Assembly: GCA_022559845.1 (NCBI GenBank)
Contig: CM040127.1
Coordinates: 29,846,708 to 29,910,707, forward strand
Reading direction: 5' to 3'
Origin: Amorphophallus konjac
Lineage: Eukaryota; Streptophyta; Magnoliopsida; Alismatales; Araceae
DNA length: 64,000 nucleotides
Part shown: positions 34,754-47,978 of the stretch, in pieces
How the letters are laid out: each line of letters starts with the position of its first letter
How positions within the stretch are numbered: position 1 is the stretch's first letter
Made by a program: the position numbers and the translations under genes
The notes under the pieces: model-generated
What the model saw: only the letters and a program-made list of their open reading frames with translations
The model's database searches: none
What the model was told of the DNA's origin: nothing

Positions 34754-35043
34754 TTTCTTTTGTGATCCAAGAGGATATTAAGGAGAGTCGTTTGACCCGT
34801 TACTATTAATAAAATGGGATGTGTGGTGATGAAGGAAGAATTATCCCCATCCACCAATTATTTAATTAATTATTTTTCTCTTACCTATTTTTGTAACATC
34901 TTTGAGAATAGGTAAGAGAAAAATATTTAATTAAACAACGGATGGATGAGGATAATTATTTCTTCACCACCACACATCTCATTTTATTAATAGTAATTGG
35001 TCAAAGGACTCTCCTTAATATCCTCTTAGATCATAAAGGAAAA
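34754..35043. mobile_element. hairpin MITE upstream of the ENTH gene (~290 bp)
   Basis: Two arms of about 140 bp are inverted copies: TTTGTGATCCAAGAGGATAT with ATATCCTCTTAGATCATAAA, and TCTCTTACCTA with TAGGTAAGAGA around a short loop (TTTTTGTAACATCTTTGAGAA). There is no coding capacity. It sits 54 bp upstream of the ENTH start codon, in its 5' UTR or core promoter. Confidence 0.88.
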
Positions 35044-35690
35044 TTTTCTAATTAAAATTTGATTTTCCAACGTCAAGAAGAAGAGGAAAAAAGAAAATGG
35101 AGAAAGAAGGAGAGGAGGAGGAGATGGATCGGAAGAGGAAGACATCTTGGGAGTTCACATCTCTCTCTAGGCCTCAGCTGGGAGTGGGACCGATCAATGC
35201 ATGGATACGTCGACACAGTACTCCCCATTCGAAGAGCATAATAGATATCTTGCCGAAGTCTAGAATCTTTTCTTATTTTTTATCTCCAGAAGTGATCATC
35301 ATTGAGATCAGCTAGCAGAAGGCGCAATTGGGCTTCCCCTCACGTGGACATATGTATATATATAACAATTATCATCTCACAAAATAGCAATCGCCCACGC
35401 AAGCTCATCTAATCACCCCCACCCCTCAACTCACCCTAGAGAAAGAAGAACAAGAGAGAGAAAAGAAGATTATATTTTAAATATATTTTTAATATTTTTA
35501 TTAAAATCTCCTAATTTGATAACATTTATTAACACAAGATAAAAAATAATTAATTTTATTAAATTATTTATTTTTATTTTCAATTTTTTATAGGGTCCAT
35601 AGATCGAACCAATCACAAATTGACATATATCACATACATTATTCATATATTATTTTTATTTTTATTTTTACTAAATTTTACTAATTAATT
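35044..35690. other. AT-rich intergenic region
   Basis: I see no gene. An A/G-rich stretch at about 35078-35150 gives a low-complexity Glu/Arg/Lys frame that I do not believe. Confidence 0.45.
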
Positions 35691-35805
35691 AGGATTTTTT
35701 TGCATGAAAATCATTGTTAAAAGTGAATTTGCAAAAACATCATTCCTAAAAATGTATTAGCATGTATATCAATGAGTTAATTCAAATAGTGCATAAATCC
35801 TATGG
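35691..35805. mobile_element. half copy of the AGGGTTT MITE family
   Basis: AGGATTTTTTTGCATGAAAATCATTGTTAAAAGTGAATTTG through AGTTAATTCAAATAGTGCATAAAT closely matches the left arm of the complete MITE at 43794-44074. The right arm is missing. Confidence 0.7.
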
Positions 35806-37092
35806 TGTAGTTCATGTAATAATATTTTCGTAGATTTGAAGCGACACCGACGCGGCTTGCGGGCGCAAACCCTTGCCTCCCCGCTCGCCCCCGTCTTCGG
35901 CCGGAGTTGACGTCTTCACGCCGGCTAGGTGAGCCTCGGTCCCCCTTTCCTTGCTGGTCAATATCACTTGCTTAGCTTAGTATTCTTGTTTTGCTGCGTC
36001 GGACGGAGAGCGAGGGCCCGGCCCAAATTGCCGAACACGTAAGTGTCCATCGCGGGCGAGTTGTGAGCGAGCCATTTCAACCCACACCCATGGTGTGACG
36101 GCCGCCCGTGAGTGGGCATCCCTGGCCCAATTGGGGTTCTCCCCAAGCTTGCCAAGCACCGGAGCATCATTGTCCCACCCCGGACCCTCTCCATTATCGT
36201 TTAGTTGCCCACGGGCACAAGTGTGCACCAAGCGAGTGAGCCGCTCGAGTGGTATCATCTCCAATTTGCTTGCTTGCAATCTTAGGTCCAAGGGTCATAT
36301 TGTCTTGTGGTCATCACCCCAAGGTGGTGTCACATCACCCCTTCCACGTGGGGTCTAGGGAAGGAGAGAGCCGCCGGTTAAATACTTTAAAGATTTTTGT
36401 ATTATTATTATTAAGAAGTATGTTTAACTTCATTCATTTTTTTATTTTCTTTTCTTTATTACCATTATTGTTGTTCTCTTTTAATTGTTATTATATTCCT
36501 ATTTATTGCATTCTTTTTGTTGCCCTTGTTTCGTTGTTCTTTTCATCATTATTATTTTCTTGTTTTTTTAATTTTTTAATTTTTTATTACCATTATTATT
36601 TGAGTTTATTTTTTTACTTTATCTTTTTTTATTATGCAATGTGACTGCGGTACGAGACGGAGTCGTATCCTCACGTGTCGTAGGAGTATTCAGCAGGACA
36701 TGACCTGTAGGACCTGGCATTCCACAACCCACCATTTGATACACCGTCAAGTCATGGCATATGCATGCAGGCATACAATGTCCAGTAGATACATGGGAGT
36801 CACGGTTAGATTTATCGGAGCGATCCCTAGTACGGGACGAAGTTATGTATTCACACCATTTTATACACCGAAGGGACTGAAGCATCCAATCATGCAGATG
36901 TTAGCTTTATATTACAATGCTCATCTCTTAGTATTATTTATTTTATTTCATTTACATCCTTTTATTATTAATTATTTATTTAAATTTATTTTATTATTAT
37001 ATTTTTATTATCTTTATTATATTATTATTATTTTCTTTGAGTCTAAATTCATGATAAAAATTAGACGGCGTCTCTCTTAGACCGGAGTATGT
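35806..37092. other. unassigned repeat-like DNA (GC islands in AT-rich sequence)
   Basis: GC-rich blocks at about 35840-36370 and 36640-36890 alternate with T/ATT-rich blocks. This is the texture of an old LTR or other repeat, but I find no paired copy, primer site or coding domain in the window. Open frames are short and unrecognised. Confidence 0.4.
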
Positions 37093-37120
37093 GGGGGGGG
37101 GGGGGGGGGGGGGGGGGGGG
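37093..37120. repeat. 28-base G homopolymer
   Basis: An uninterrupted G run after GTATGT. Such a run is rare in plant DNA; its length is prone to sequencing or assembly error. Confidence 0.9.
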
Positions 37121-37239
37121 AAGAAGTGGAAACTCATCCACGGACTTGTGACGGGCACCCGTGATTAAAAGATGAGCACAAAAGAGATAACGTCCATATT
37201 AACGGGATCATTATCGTACAACGCATTCGGTAATTGTCG

Positions 37240-37920
<681 letters not shown>

Positions 37921-38164
37921 GTCAGAGATCGGACTACAAATCCCCGCTCTCCTCCTTCTCTTTTTCCTGGATGAGCTCTCACCTCTTCTTCCTCTTTCCT
38001 CTGTTGTTTTCTCTCCTCTCCTGCTGTCTCTCTTCTTCTCCATTCACTTCTCTTTTCTGTTCGCCCAAGAGAAGCCCCCGTGCCGTGTGTCCTCCTCTCT
38101 TCATACGGCAGCAGACAGACTTGCTTCTCAAGTCTCTTCTTCTGTTACGGGCTCAGGGTCCTTT

Positions 38165-38765
38165 TTATAGGCACGCCGGGCCGGGTTGCCGGTTCGACGG
38201 GTCCCTGCGGGATGAAGAGAGAGCTGCCGGATGAGTTACTCTCTGCCGGATGGAGGGAACGCTGCCGGATGGGCAAACCTCTGCCGGATGCGTGAAGTTC
38301 TTGCCGCCGGGTGGTGAAGCCTGCTGCCGGTTCGCTCGCCTGCCGGATGGGGAGCACCGCCGGATGGACGCTGCCGTTCGTGGGAGCTACCGACCGGATG
38401 GGACCTGCTGCTGTATCACAGAGGCTATCGATTGGAGGACTGCCGGTGCCGCCGTATCGAGCTTGCTGCCGGATGGAGGACGCTGCCAGATTGAACGAGC
38501 ATGCCGGTTCGAACCTCCTGCCGGATGAACGTCGTCGTTTGGGTTATGCGGCTGCCGGATGGGGCGTTCAACAGGCTTGCTGGTTCGCAGGGGCCGCCGG
38601 ATGTCGTGGGCGAAGATGCTGCCGCCGCCGCCGGATGGAGGTGCCGCCGGATCGCGATGTCGCTGCCGGATCAGGAGCAACCCTGCTGGATGGGGGTTAG
38701 CCTGCCGGTTGGGCAGGGCTGCCGGTTCGATCGCTTGCACCACTGCTGGATGGGCCACGGGGTGC
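38165..38765. repeat. GCCGGATG motif cluster 2
   Basis: Roughly 25 copies of TGCCGGATGG/TGCCGGTTCG-type words in about 600 bp, mostly in one orientation, spaced about 20-30 bp, with unrelated bases between them. It directly abuts the oligopeptide-transporter pseudogene. All three frames translate openly only because of the composition. Confidence 0.8.
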
Positions 38766-38875
38766 ATGAAGAGATGCCAGTTCATCCTCCTATAGGAACC
38801 GCCGGCTCACTCTCTTTCCTCTCTCCCCTTTTCCTTATTTTTCTCTATTTCTCCATTTCTGTGTCATGAACATTG

Positions 38876-41800
38876 TTCAGCTTGGAGGGATATTCATATA
38901 ATGCCCAAGAGTTTGAAATCCTGCAGAAAGCTCAATGCCTGTTTCATACTGATGAAGCCATAAACCTTGAAGCACATGTTAGCAACTGGACGCCCAGGGT
39001 ACAGATAACCCATTATGTACCCTGTAATGACGTTCAAGCCTGGCGTCTGGTTTGTCGTTGCTGTGAGGATTCCAACGGGGAGAGCGGAGAAAATGGCCAC
39101 AACACATGCCAGTAGCACACCCCACCATGGCAACTGCAGTTGATCAATACAATACTGGCATACAAAAATGGTAAGGGTGACATTCACCACAAGAATGGAT
39201 ATGAACCACACCCCATTCAGGAACCTGCTTATATCTGCTCATAAGCCTTGTGTGCACATCCATTAATTTTCCTGTCTTTGAAGGCTGATTAATTTACTCA
39301 TCTCCCAAGTCTCTTTTCCATGAAATAGCAGAACATGCACGACTGTGGATGTAAGAGATGCAAAGCCTATGCCATAGCTCATAGCAAAGAAGGTGCTGAG
39401 ATGGAGAGGTCCATTCTTCTCATATGCCTCGATGTCGAGCTGCAAATTTGAGCCTATGATGCCGGAGATGTTGTACTTTTGACCAGAGGAAGTGAACAGC
39501 CCATCAAAGAAAATGGGGAAGGTCTTGGCATTATAGAGGTTGAGCCAGTGAGAAATTGGGGCTATGATGTAAACAAGGAGGGCAAATCCCACAGCTACGT
39601 TTGCGGTTGCAAACCAAGGGCTAGCAAGCGGGCTGCTGAGGTAGGAGGAGACGGTGGACCAGTCGAACCCGACGGCGCCGATGCCGAGGCCGTGCAGCCC
39701 CGAACCGAGCTGTTGGGCTACAATGGAGCTGGGGAGGGGCCAGCATATCCATGAGAGTGAGGTGAGCATGTGGAAGAGGTATTCCAGGGAAGACATAGTA
39801 TGCAAAGCTGCAAATGAATTGAAGGCTATCAAGAAGAACTGGTTCCGGGTCACACCCCCCTTGGGTCTCTTGTGACGTCCCGACTCGTAAACCCGGTCCA
39901 ATTGTAAAGACTCGCGTTGGATCCCGATCGAGACGTCACAGTGGGAACAACCCAAGCGGTACAATTATAATTGAGAATTACACATAAACACTGAGATATC
40001 ATTGCAGCGGAAATGAAAATACTCAATTCATCAGCTTACAGTCAAATGACTACATCCACATAGATAGAAATAACGATAACAATTTCACACGTCTTTTATT
40101 ACATAACCAAATTTCACACTTTTTTTTTAACATAAGACATAACTCATAACATAACTTCCTAAGATAAAGACTGGTAGTAAAATCCGAGCCGCGGTCAAAC
40201 ACTGCGAGATCACTCCTCGCTTCTTTCTACCGCTTCTCCTGAAATTGTTCAACGTGGTGAGTCTACGAATAGACCCAGTAAGAGACTAAGCATAGTCTCC
40301 AGTCAAAACATGTATCAACATATCCAAAGTGATTTGCGGTAATTTGTTTCATAAAGTCATTCTATTTTCATTTAACAAAGAAAGCATGTACATTAAAATT
40401 TATCATACCCATGACACAGTAAATAAAAATTCATCATTTGTAAACATTAACTAATGATTCTAGTACTAGGCGGAGTAGTCTCACACATAGTGAAAGGATC
40501 CAGACAGACGTAATCTGCCCTTTTCCAAATCACCATTCGATATACTGGAGATTCATTAGCAGTAAGCATTTACAGTGTGATAACAGTAAAATGTAATGAC
40601 AGTTCAATATAATTTCATTGAGTAGTAACAGTAGTTCCAGTAATGAATCAATGAACAATAATAACAGTTTCAGTATCAATTTAGTGAGCAGTAATAGTCG
40701 TATTAATAACGACTCAGTGAACAGTAATAGTAGTTCAGTGTCAATTCAGTCGGCAATAATAGTTGTTCAATTTCAGTTCAATAAACAGTAACAGTGGTAT
40801 AAATAGCCAGACACAGTGCCCAAACCACCACTAGAAGGACAGTCAGTCAGTACTCGATCACCTAGGTAAATAGTGATGAGTCTTTGTTACTGCGCAGAAC
40901 CGGGAGAAGTCCTCTCCACCTTAACCAGTGGTACTTGTCCACATCCAGGATTTCAATCCCCGTTACCCTCGGGGGCAGTACAGTGTGAACCTCCCTATAG
41001 GGGCATTTCTACACTTTGGTTCCAGTCTCCCCCTATGGTGACAGTGTCCATTTGGCATTACTAACGGTACGGTAAAAATATAAATATGACTTATATAAAA
41101 TAGACACATGCCACTCAATATTCATGCTGTGAATATTAATATACCAATATTAAAAAAAAATTTCTGAAATTTTCAAATTAATCAAATATAATGACATATC
41201 TATATATCAAAATTTACTAAATCTGTTTACAGGTATTAGAATATCTTGAAATTTCAGGAATCTAATAAATTTACAGGAAAGATCATAACAGAAATTTTTC
41301 ATTATTTTTCAGTCAGTAATTATAATTTTTCTGAAATTACTTATATTCTAACATGCATCATAAATTGACTAAATTTAGCTAATAAATTTATAAGACTTTT
41401 AAACTTTTACCGAAACTTAAAATTGTCTGTAACAATGCATAGAAAAGTTTTTATAATTTTTCATGCAGGAATTAAAATTTTCACAGAATTATTTAAATTA
41501 TCCAATACATGGAACATTAACTAAATATATCCACAACACTCTAAAAATCACCATAATTTGTCAAACCATCATTCATAATAGAAATATCATTCTTAAAATT
41601 TTTTATTATTTCTCACACTGTATTAATATTTTTAACATTATATTACTATTTTTCATACTAAGTAAGAAAGATATATCATGAAGAATAAATCAACTAAATA
41701 TATCCAAAATGACCAGATAATTTATACAAATATACAGAATTTTATTCCAGACAGAGGTATCATATGTAAAAAGTTTCATCATTTTTCATTCAACATGTCT

Positions 41801-43499
41801 ATTTTCTAAATTTTTATATCAGTTTCTAAAATGTACAAAAATTTACAATAATAACTTTTAATTAGAGAAAATTATCCAGAATACTTACAATGGCCAAACT
41901 ATACTGAAAATTAATTTACAGATATCAAAACATCAGTTCTGTGATTTTTTTACACTTCTCACAGAATATTTATATTTATCTAAATTTTCTAATTATTTGT
42001 TTAAACATTGATAATTATACCCGTGATGATTCTGTTATCATAATGAGGTACAATTTTCATCAATTAGTTCTAACAAGTATTTAAGTCTTCTGGTAATGTT
42101 ATAAGATTTTTCATGTATTATTTCTATTTTTCTCAAAATTTTACACTTCTATTATAATATCAAAAATTACCTAATATTACTTGAAGACATCAATAATTAT
42201 TTATATTTTCAGAATACATCACACTAAAAGTCAAGATCATACTGTAAAATTCTAAGACCTTTGTGGACATGATTTCTAATTTCCATAATTTATATACAAT
42301 TATTTATACAATTTATCATGTATGAAATTTCATTAAAAATAAATATCATGATCTATAAACTATGAAAATTTTTATACACATGATTCTTACAGTAAGATAC
42401 CTTCCTACAATTTATTGTAATTTTATATCATTCTTAGATATTTTAGTATAATTTAAACACCTTTAAGATAATATTAAAATATCTTTAAACGTGAAAATAA
42501 ATTAAATAAGTCATATAATTTTATACAGAAAGTTCATCACATCAGGTTTCAGGATTCTGAAAACTCTCTCAACTAATCATACACCGTTGCTAATTTTAAG
42601 ACATTGATCACTTAATTATATCATTAATCTCATGCTTTAACTTAATGATTTAATACTAATCCGACCAAGATAAGATTACAGATTATGAAACTACGATCTA
42701 TGGACTTAACTACCTATATATATGCTAATTACACAATATAAATCATTCTAGATACGCTAATACATGCTAATCTAGGGGATAAAGTGTTAATCACTTACCT
42801 TAAAAATACTTAAATCTCTCCTTAATGACCTTCACACCTTCTCCTTCAGCCCTTCACGAACTCAGCTTCCAAGAGGAGCAAAAGAGCCCCCTATACCCCT
42901 CTATTTATAGGGGTATTTGGCTTAATCCATCCTAACCCTTCATTTAATCAAGGGTGTAGATTTAAGCATTTATTCAAAGATTATTTTATTGAATTTTGAC
43001 ATTCAAACTCCACCTACCCATCCACCTAACTTCTTTTGACTATCTTGCATTTTTTTCCTTTTTTTTATACATAGCACATGTGTTATTTGACTAAATGAAA
43101 TTTAAGAACTTAAACTAATACAAAAGGTTAACAGAAAAATTTTAAAAAAAATTTTTTATAAACTGACTGTCGCAATCGCGGCAGCCAAAGGTGGGGGCGG
43201 AGCCCGCCCACGCGCGCGCACGCGGGCGACCGCGTGGGGCAGCCCCCCACCAAATTTTTTTTAATTTTTTTTAATTTTTTGATTTTTAACCTTCTTTCTT
43301 TTTTATTTGTATTTACATCTTTTCTTTAACTTTTAAACCTCTTTTTTCTATGTCTAAAATAAATATAATAACACTAATAGTTTTAAACATTTAAACATGC
43401 ATAATTTTTTTTTAACAATCAAATAAAATACTCTAACAATCAAATAAAATACTCTAAAATCGTAGGGCATTACACCTCTTCTCCTCCTCGTGCAAAGCC
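38876..43499 (-). pseudogene. oligopeptide transporter (OPT family) pseudogene, split by an insertion
   Basis: On the minus strand the sequence reads RALHEEEKR up to 43475, is interrupted by a 3.6-kb insertion (39871-43474), and resumes with [69 protein letters not shown] and [18 protein letters not shown]. These are the middle third of plant OPT proton-coupled peptide/metal-chelate transporters. An intron-like acceptor (TGCAG|) precedes 43499. Lesions: the LTR insertion itself, a shift near 39260-39280 before MDVHTRLM, a 4-bp insertion after VPEW near 39215, and a 2-bp insertion near 38907 before GHYM. N- and C-terminal parts are absent from the window. It is non-functional. Confidence 0.88.
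39871..43474. mobile_element. solo LTR-like insertion (3.6 kb) within the OPT pseudogene
   Basis: It begins TGTGACGTCCCGACTCGTAA and ends GTAGGGCATTACA (TG...CA), flanked by TCTCT and CCTCT, an imperfect 5-bp target duplication; an exact CTCTT duplication is equally possible if the ends are moved by one base. Removing it restores the OPT frame (EEEKR + PKGG), so the insertion boundaries are firm. It is AT-rich with one GC-rich patch at about 43170-43250, has no ORF, and contains no internal repeat of its own ends. That fits a solo LTR of a long-LTR Ty3/gypsy family, though a large non-coding element cannot be excluded. Confidence 0.7.
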
Positions 43500-43793
43500 C
43501 TGCATCCATTTTGCCAACATCAACAGCACAGACGATAATAACAGCAACAGCAACAATCCAAGTAATAAAAGCAATCAATCCTTTTTTTCTCCAAATAAGA
43601 AAAACAGCAGAAGTAAATATGTTAGTGTTATTTTTAACGTGTCACCATACATATATGCCCATCTCATGGGTTCACTTTAGAGTACTGATCGATCGAGCCG
43701 AGATAAGAAAAGAGAGAAATGTGAAACTCACACAAGTTCACACCCAAACCCCCCCCCCAAAAAAAAAATCATGAAATAGAAGCATTAATTAAT

Positions 43794-44074
43794 AGGGTTT
43801 TTTACATGAAAATTATTGTTAAAAGTGAATTTTTAAAAAAATCATTCCTAAAAATACATTAGCAGGTATATTACTGAGTTAATTCAAATAGTGCATAAAT
43901 GCCATTTAAGCGTGATTTTCTTACAAGTTGTTGGTAAAAAGAAGTGATATGTATGTAAATAAATATGACATTTTTGCACAATTCAGATTACACAGTGATA
44001 TACCTACTAATGCATTTTTAGGAATGGTATTTTTACAAATTCACTTTTAACAATGGTTTCCATGCAACAAACCC
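43794..44074. mobile_element. hairpin MITE, complete copy (281 bp)
   Basis: The ends AGGGTTTTTTACATGAAAAT and ATGGTTTCCATGCAACAAACCCT are inverted repeats that extend about 120 bp inward (ATTGTTAAAAGTGAATTT with AAATTCACTTTTAACAATGG). It is flanked by AATTAAT on both sides (43787-43793 and 44075-44081). Partial relatives lie at 35691-35805 and about 44540-44660. Confidence 0.88.
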
Positions 44075-44081
44075 TAATTAA

Positions 44082-44538
44082 TATAGTTACATGCAATAAA
44101 TATTAAGTACTTCTTATAATCTAATTTAATTTTTCTTTCATTTGAAATAAATGTTCGTTGTACAAGTGGGTCTCATCGATATGATGCCCAAAAGAACATT
44201 CAATCCGGAGGCTTTTTGACGAGCACGGATTTGTATGGCTGCCGATTTGGTCAACCTCGACCAAACTCACTCCAAGTCGTCATTGATGGAATTATGGGAC
44301 TCATGGCTGACATCGGCTCCGTTGAACCGATGTCAGTCGGGACCACCGTCCCCTAATGAGAGGCAAGGGGTTAGTTTTGGGGGTCATTTATGAAGGGCCA
44401 ACCAAGCCAACCTCGTGAGCAACTCGTGTTCAATAGACCTTAGAATAACCCAAGCTGCAGTCGGATTGTCCGAATCTAATGCTCATGAAAATTATGTAAC
44501 TGATGAACCGTGACTCGATTGATATATGTGGAGGATTA
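44082..44538. other. intergenic sequence
   Basis: No gene or repeat that I can support. Confidence 0.4.
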
Positions 44539-44660
44539 ATTAGGGGTTTTTTGTAAGTAAATCATTGTTAAAATTAAAATGTCAAACAAATATTCTTAAA
44601 AATGTATTAACATGGATACCCTTACTTTTGTCCAAATTGTGCATAAGTGTCGTCGCCGTA
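44539..44660. mobile_element. diverged partial copy of the AGGGTTT MITE
   Basis: TTAGGGGTTTTTTGTAAGTAAATCATTGTTAAAA through TTGTGCATAAGTG follows the left arm of the complete copy, with more mismatches and no right arm. Confidence 0.55.
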
Positions 44661-45021
44661 ATCTCTCGTTGCAAGTCATGAATCTAACACTAGTTAACTT
44701 TAACTCGAGGGAAAAAAAGATAGAAATATATGTGCTTTAAAAAAAAGATTCACTGACCATTTGAGAACCAAAGAATGACTGCAACGGGGGTAATCCGTCG
44801 GAGGGTTGGGACGTAGGCAGTCCATCGGAGATTGGCGTCGGGCACCAGAGGGTTGGGGCTGTGGAAGGCGGGCCCAATCCGATCTAGAGGTTACAATAGA
44901 GGGGGGAGGGACTAACAAGGGGACCATCGGTGTGACCGTTGACACTGGAGGTGATAATTAACAGAGACAGGGAGGGCCAACCGCCAACCAGCAGTGGAGG
45001 TGCTAACAGAGGGAAAGAATG

Positions 45022-47963
45022 TGTAATGTCCCGGATCTTTATTGGATCTTTCGGATCCTTTTCGGAGAGTTTTGGATCGCTTTTGTAGCTCCCGAGTTGA
45101 GTTTTACGATCCGTGTGGATTTTTCTCTCGTACTAGTTACGGAACCCTGCGGTGAATTTATTTCTCAATTCATCGACTCGTGGACGATACAGTGGCGATG
45201 TACTCTTCGAGCCGATCGTTTTGACTATTTTTGTGTATTTTTCTGAGACCGGGCCAAAAATCAGATTTTTCAGAAATTAGGAAAATTTGCTAATTTCCTT
45301 CTATAAATTCAATTCCACTATCTCTCCTGCTCATTTTCAACTTCACGCTATCTCACTCCGTTCTCTCCCGTCTCTGGTCCGTTCGGCATGGGGCGCGCAC
45401 CGTTGCGGAGCTGGATGAGGCGTGGACGTGCTCGAGTGATCGGTTCGCGGGAAGGAGCAGCGGATGGAGCGTGGCGGGCGCGATCCCTCGATGGATTCCG
45501 AGAGGGCGTCGTTCGTGATTCGGTGGTTTTCGGCATGGTTTAGTCACTTCGGCGCTCGGTTTCTTCGGTGGAGGTAGGGAGATGGACCGCCACTTCGTTC
45601 TGCACGTTTTCCCTGCTTCCGTGCATAGTTTGGTGCTCGATCGGGGGAGATCGGGCCAGTTTAGTGAAAACCATCATTTTTGGGGTTTTCAGGGTTCGCC
45701 GGAAAATGGCAACCATTTGCGGCGTGGTTAGTGTCAAAATGACCGCTGGGATGTCCGGATCCCATTCATGTTAGTTTCGTGTCGATCGGTTGTCATTTGA
45801 GGCCGGTAGGAGTCTGGGAACCTCGGTGACCCGTTTTGCGTCGATTCGTCAGAATCGCCTCGATCGTGCGTTTTAACGCATGCATGTGGGCTTTTTAGCC
45901 TCCATATGTTGTTTTCCATGGTTTGCCTTTGTTTCCCCTGCGCTTCGGCGTGAATGAGGCGTGGAACGGCCCGATTTGGCGTTTCCACTGTTTTCCCGCA
46001 GTGACCGCTGTAGCGGTCGTTCCAGGGACCGTCACAGTCCCTGACGGCCCTACGACAGACCGTCACAGAGTCTGTTCGTTTTAAATTTTTCGTGGCTGAG
46101 TGAGCGTAACGGTCATGCCCCTGACCGTTACACTCCCCTGACGCATCCCGGCTGGTGCGTCACAGCCATTGTGCCTTATGTGTTGCGTTTGAGACGGTTG
46201 CTCTGACGGCACTCCCCCAGTGCGTCAGAGTGGTGTAACGCGCCTGCCCAAGGCCGTTGCACTCTGTTTGACCGCATTTTACTATTTGAGTCAGTTTCCC
46301 TGACGCCCCCGCCCTGGTGCGTCAGGCTATGTAACGCGCCTGTGCCAGGCCGTTACACCCTGTTTTGACTGTGTTGGGTCTGTTGGCGTAACGCGTCTGT
46401 GCATGCGCGTTAGGTTGGCGTAACACGCCTGCCCTCGTGCGTTAGGTTGGCGTAACGCTCCTGCCGCCGTGCGTTACGCTGTTCACGTTTTGGGTTCGAG
46501 CGTGTTGGCTCTGACGCGTCTGCCCTGGTACGTCAGGCTCGTGTAACGCGCCTGTGCTAGGCCGTTACAGTCCTGTTGTGGCCGTGATGGCCGTTGGGCT
46601 TTTCAGTGTACGGCCGTGTGTTGTGGGTTCGTTCTAGGTGATGTTAGGGGCTGTTTTGGGGTAGGTCTGTGTGTGCGTGTCTGTCTATGTTGTGGTGTTG
46701 TCTGTCGCTCCCGTGGTCTAGCCTCTTTCCCCGTGGACGTCGGTCGATGTTCCTATGAAAGCTAAGACTACGTTTCCGAGTCTGTCGGCAGTTTCTTGTG
46801 CTACCTTCGGTGTGTGAGGTACGGGTGACAGTGCATGTTTGACTATCTGTACTTCAGCGTCGCGTTTCGAGCATCCTCCTCGCGTCGCCCTAGACGTCCT
46901 GCAGTCGAGGGGTGACCCCGATATACGGTTTTGCAAGCTAGCTTCTGTCGGCTCCTGCGGTTACCGTAGCATCCTACGGGAGGAGAAAACTAGCTAGAGG
47001 CCTGGCTCTAGGCAGGGGCCAGTGTGTGCACACGTGGTCAGGGGCAGAGGACTGACGCCAACGGGCGTGACCCTGATTAGTACTTGTACCTATGTTTTTG
47101 CGTGGGTCTGCGACTCGGCCGGGCTCGCGTAGGCCGCGATCGGTGGGTAGTCGAGACACTTGTGGGGTTGTCGTGACCTGTCCGGGTTGGCCTTTCCGTG
47201 GCTGTACTCGAGGTCTGTGTTTTGTCCGGTGCACGACGCTCCGGTCGTGTTGCCTGTGCCTGTCTAGGTCTTTTCTAGGCCTTCTTTTGCATGCCTGTTC
47301 TAGGTGTAGGTTGGGGTGTTTTGTTTGACTTTTTCCCTTTTCCTTGCTACTCCCTACTCCTCTTTCTCTTTCTAGGCATGCTTGCCTGTTCGGGTTATTC
47401 CCCTCGTCCTTACCTGTTCCCTACTCCTGTTTCCCTTTCTTTTACAGCTTTCTAGTGTTGTTTGTTGCTGCTGTCCCTGTTGTTCCGTGTTACTGTGTGC
47501 TCTTTAGTGGGGATCCGTGTGACCCCTACTGAGTCAGTGACACGAGGCTCACCCCTGCTTTTCAGGTGGGGTGATGTGTTCGTTCTGCTTCCGCGGGTCC
47601 TGGAGTTCGAGTCGTAGCTGCCAGCTGGTACCTCCGTCGGGCTTCCCCCGACTTCTTGGTACGTCTTTTCTTTCTGTCGACTGTACTGCTAGACTGCTAT
47701 CTTTAGCTTTGGACTTGACTCTGGTATATAATTGTTTAAAATCTGTTAATTAAACTGTAATTTTATTTCTGCTACTTTAGCAAACCGATCTAATGAAATT
47801 TAATTGCTTGCTGCTATATCTGTCAGTTCAATGTACTACACGACAATCCTTTTTCCCTTCGGAGCTTTACCGCTCTTGGGAGGCCTCGCGGGTTCCATGT
47901 GGTATCAGGTGTATTCGGTAGTCTTACCGGGTATATCTGGTATCCGGAATCTGGGTCGCCACA
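45022..47963 (+). repeat. candidate 5' LTR (2.9 kb)
   Basis: It starts TGTAATGTCCCGGATC, ends GGGTCGCCACA, and is followed directly by GTTGGTATCATAGCG. There is no coding capacity. No second copy lies in the window, so the call rests on the TG...CA ends plus the adjacent primer site. Confidence 0.65.
45995..46590. repeat. array of short hairpins (GTAACG...CGTTAC / CTGACG...CGTCAG)
   Basis: About a dozen imperfect palindromes of 25-30 bp, such as TGTAACGCGCCTGTGCCAGG followed by CCGTTACA, and CTGACGC...GCGTCAG. Stems are variants of one sequence; loops and spacers differ. They lie in tandem in the LTR. Confidence 0.8.
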
Positions 47964-47978
47964 GTTGGTATCATAGCG
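47964..47978 (+). promoter_or_regulatory. primer-binding site (tRNA-Met type)
   Basis: TTGGTATCATAGCG, one base after the LTR end, resembles the common plant initiator-Met primer site TGGTATCAGAGC with one mismatch in the core. Confidence 0.65.

Noticed and set aside
45022..47963. Solo LTR interpretation of this segment
   Set aside because: The base sequence after its end is a primer-binding site, not a repeat of the upstream flank, so a full element is more likely.
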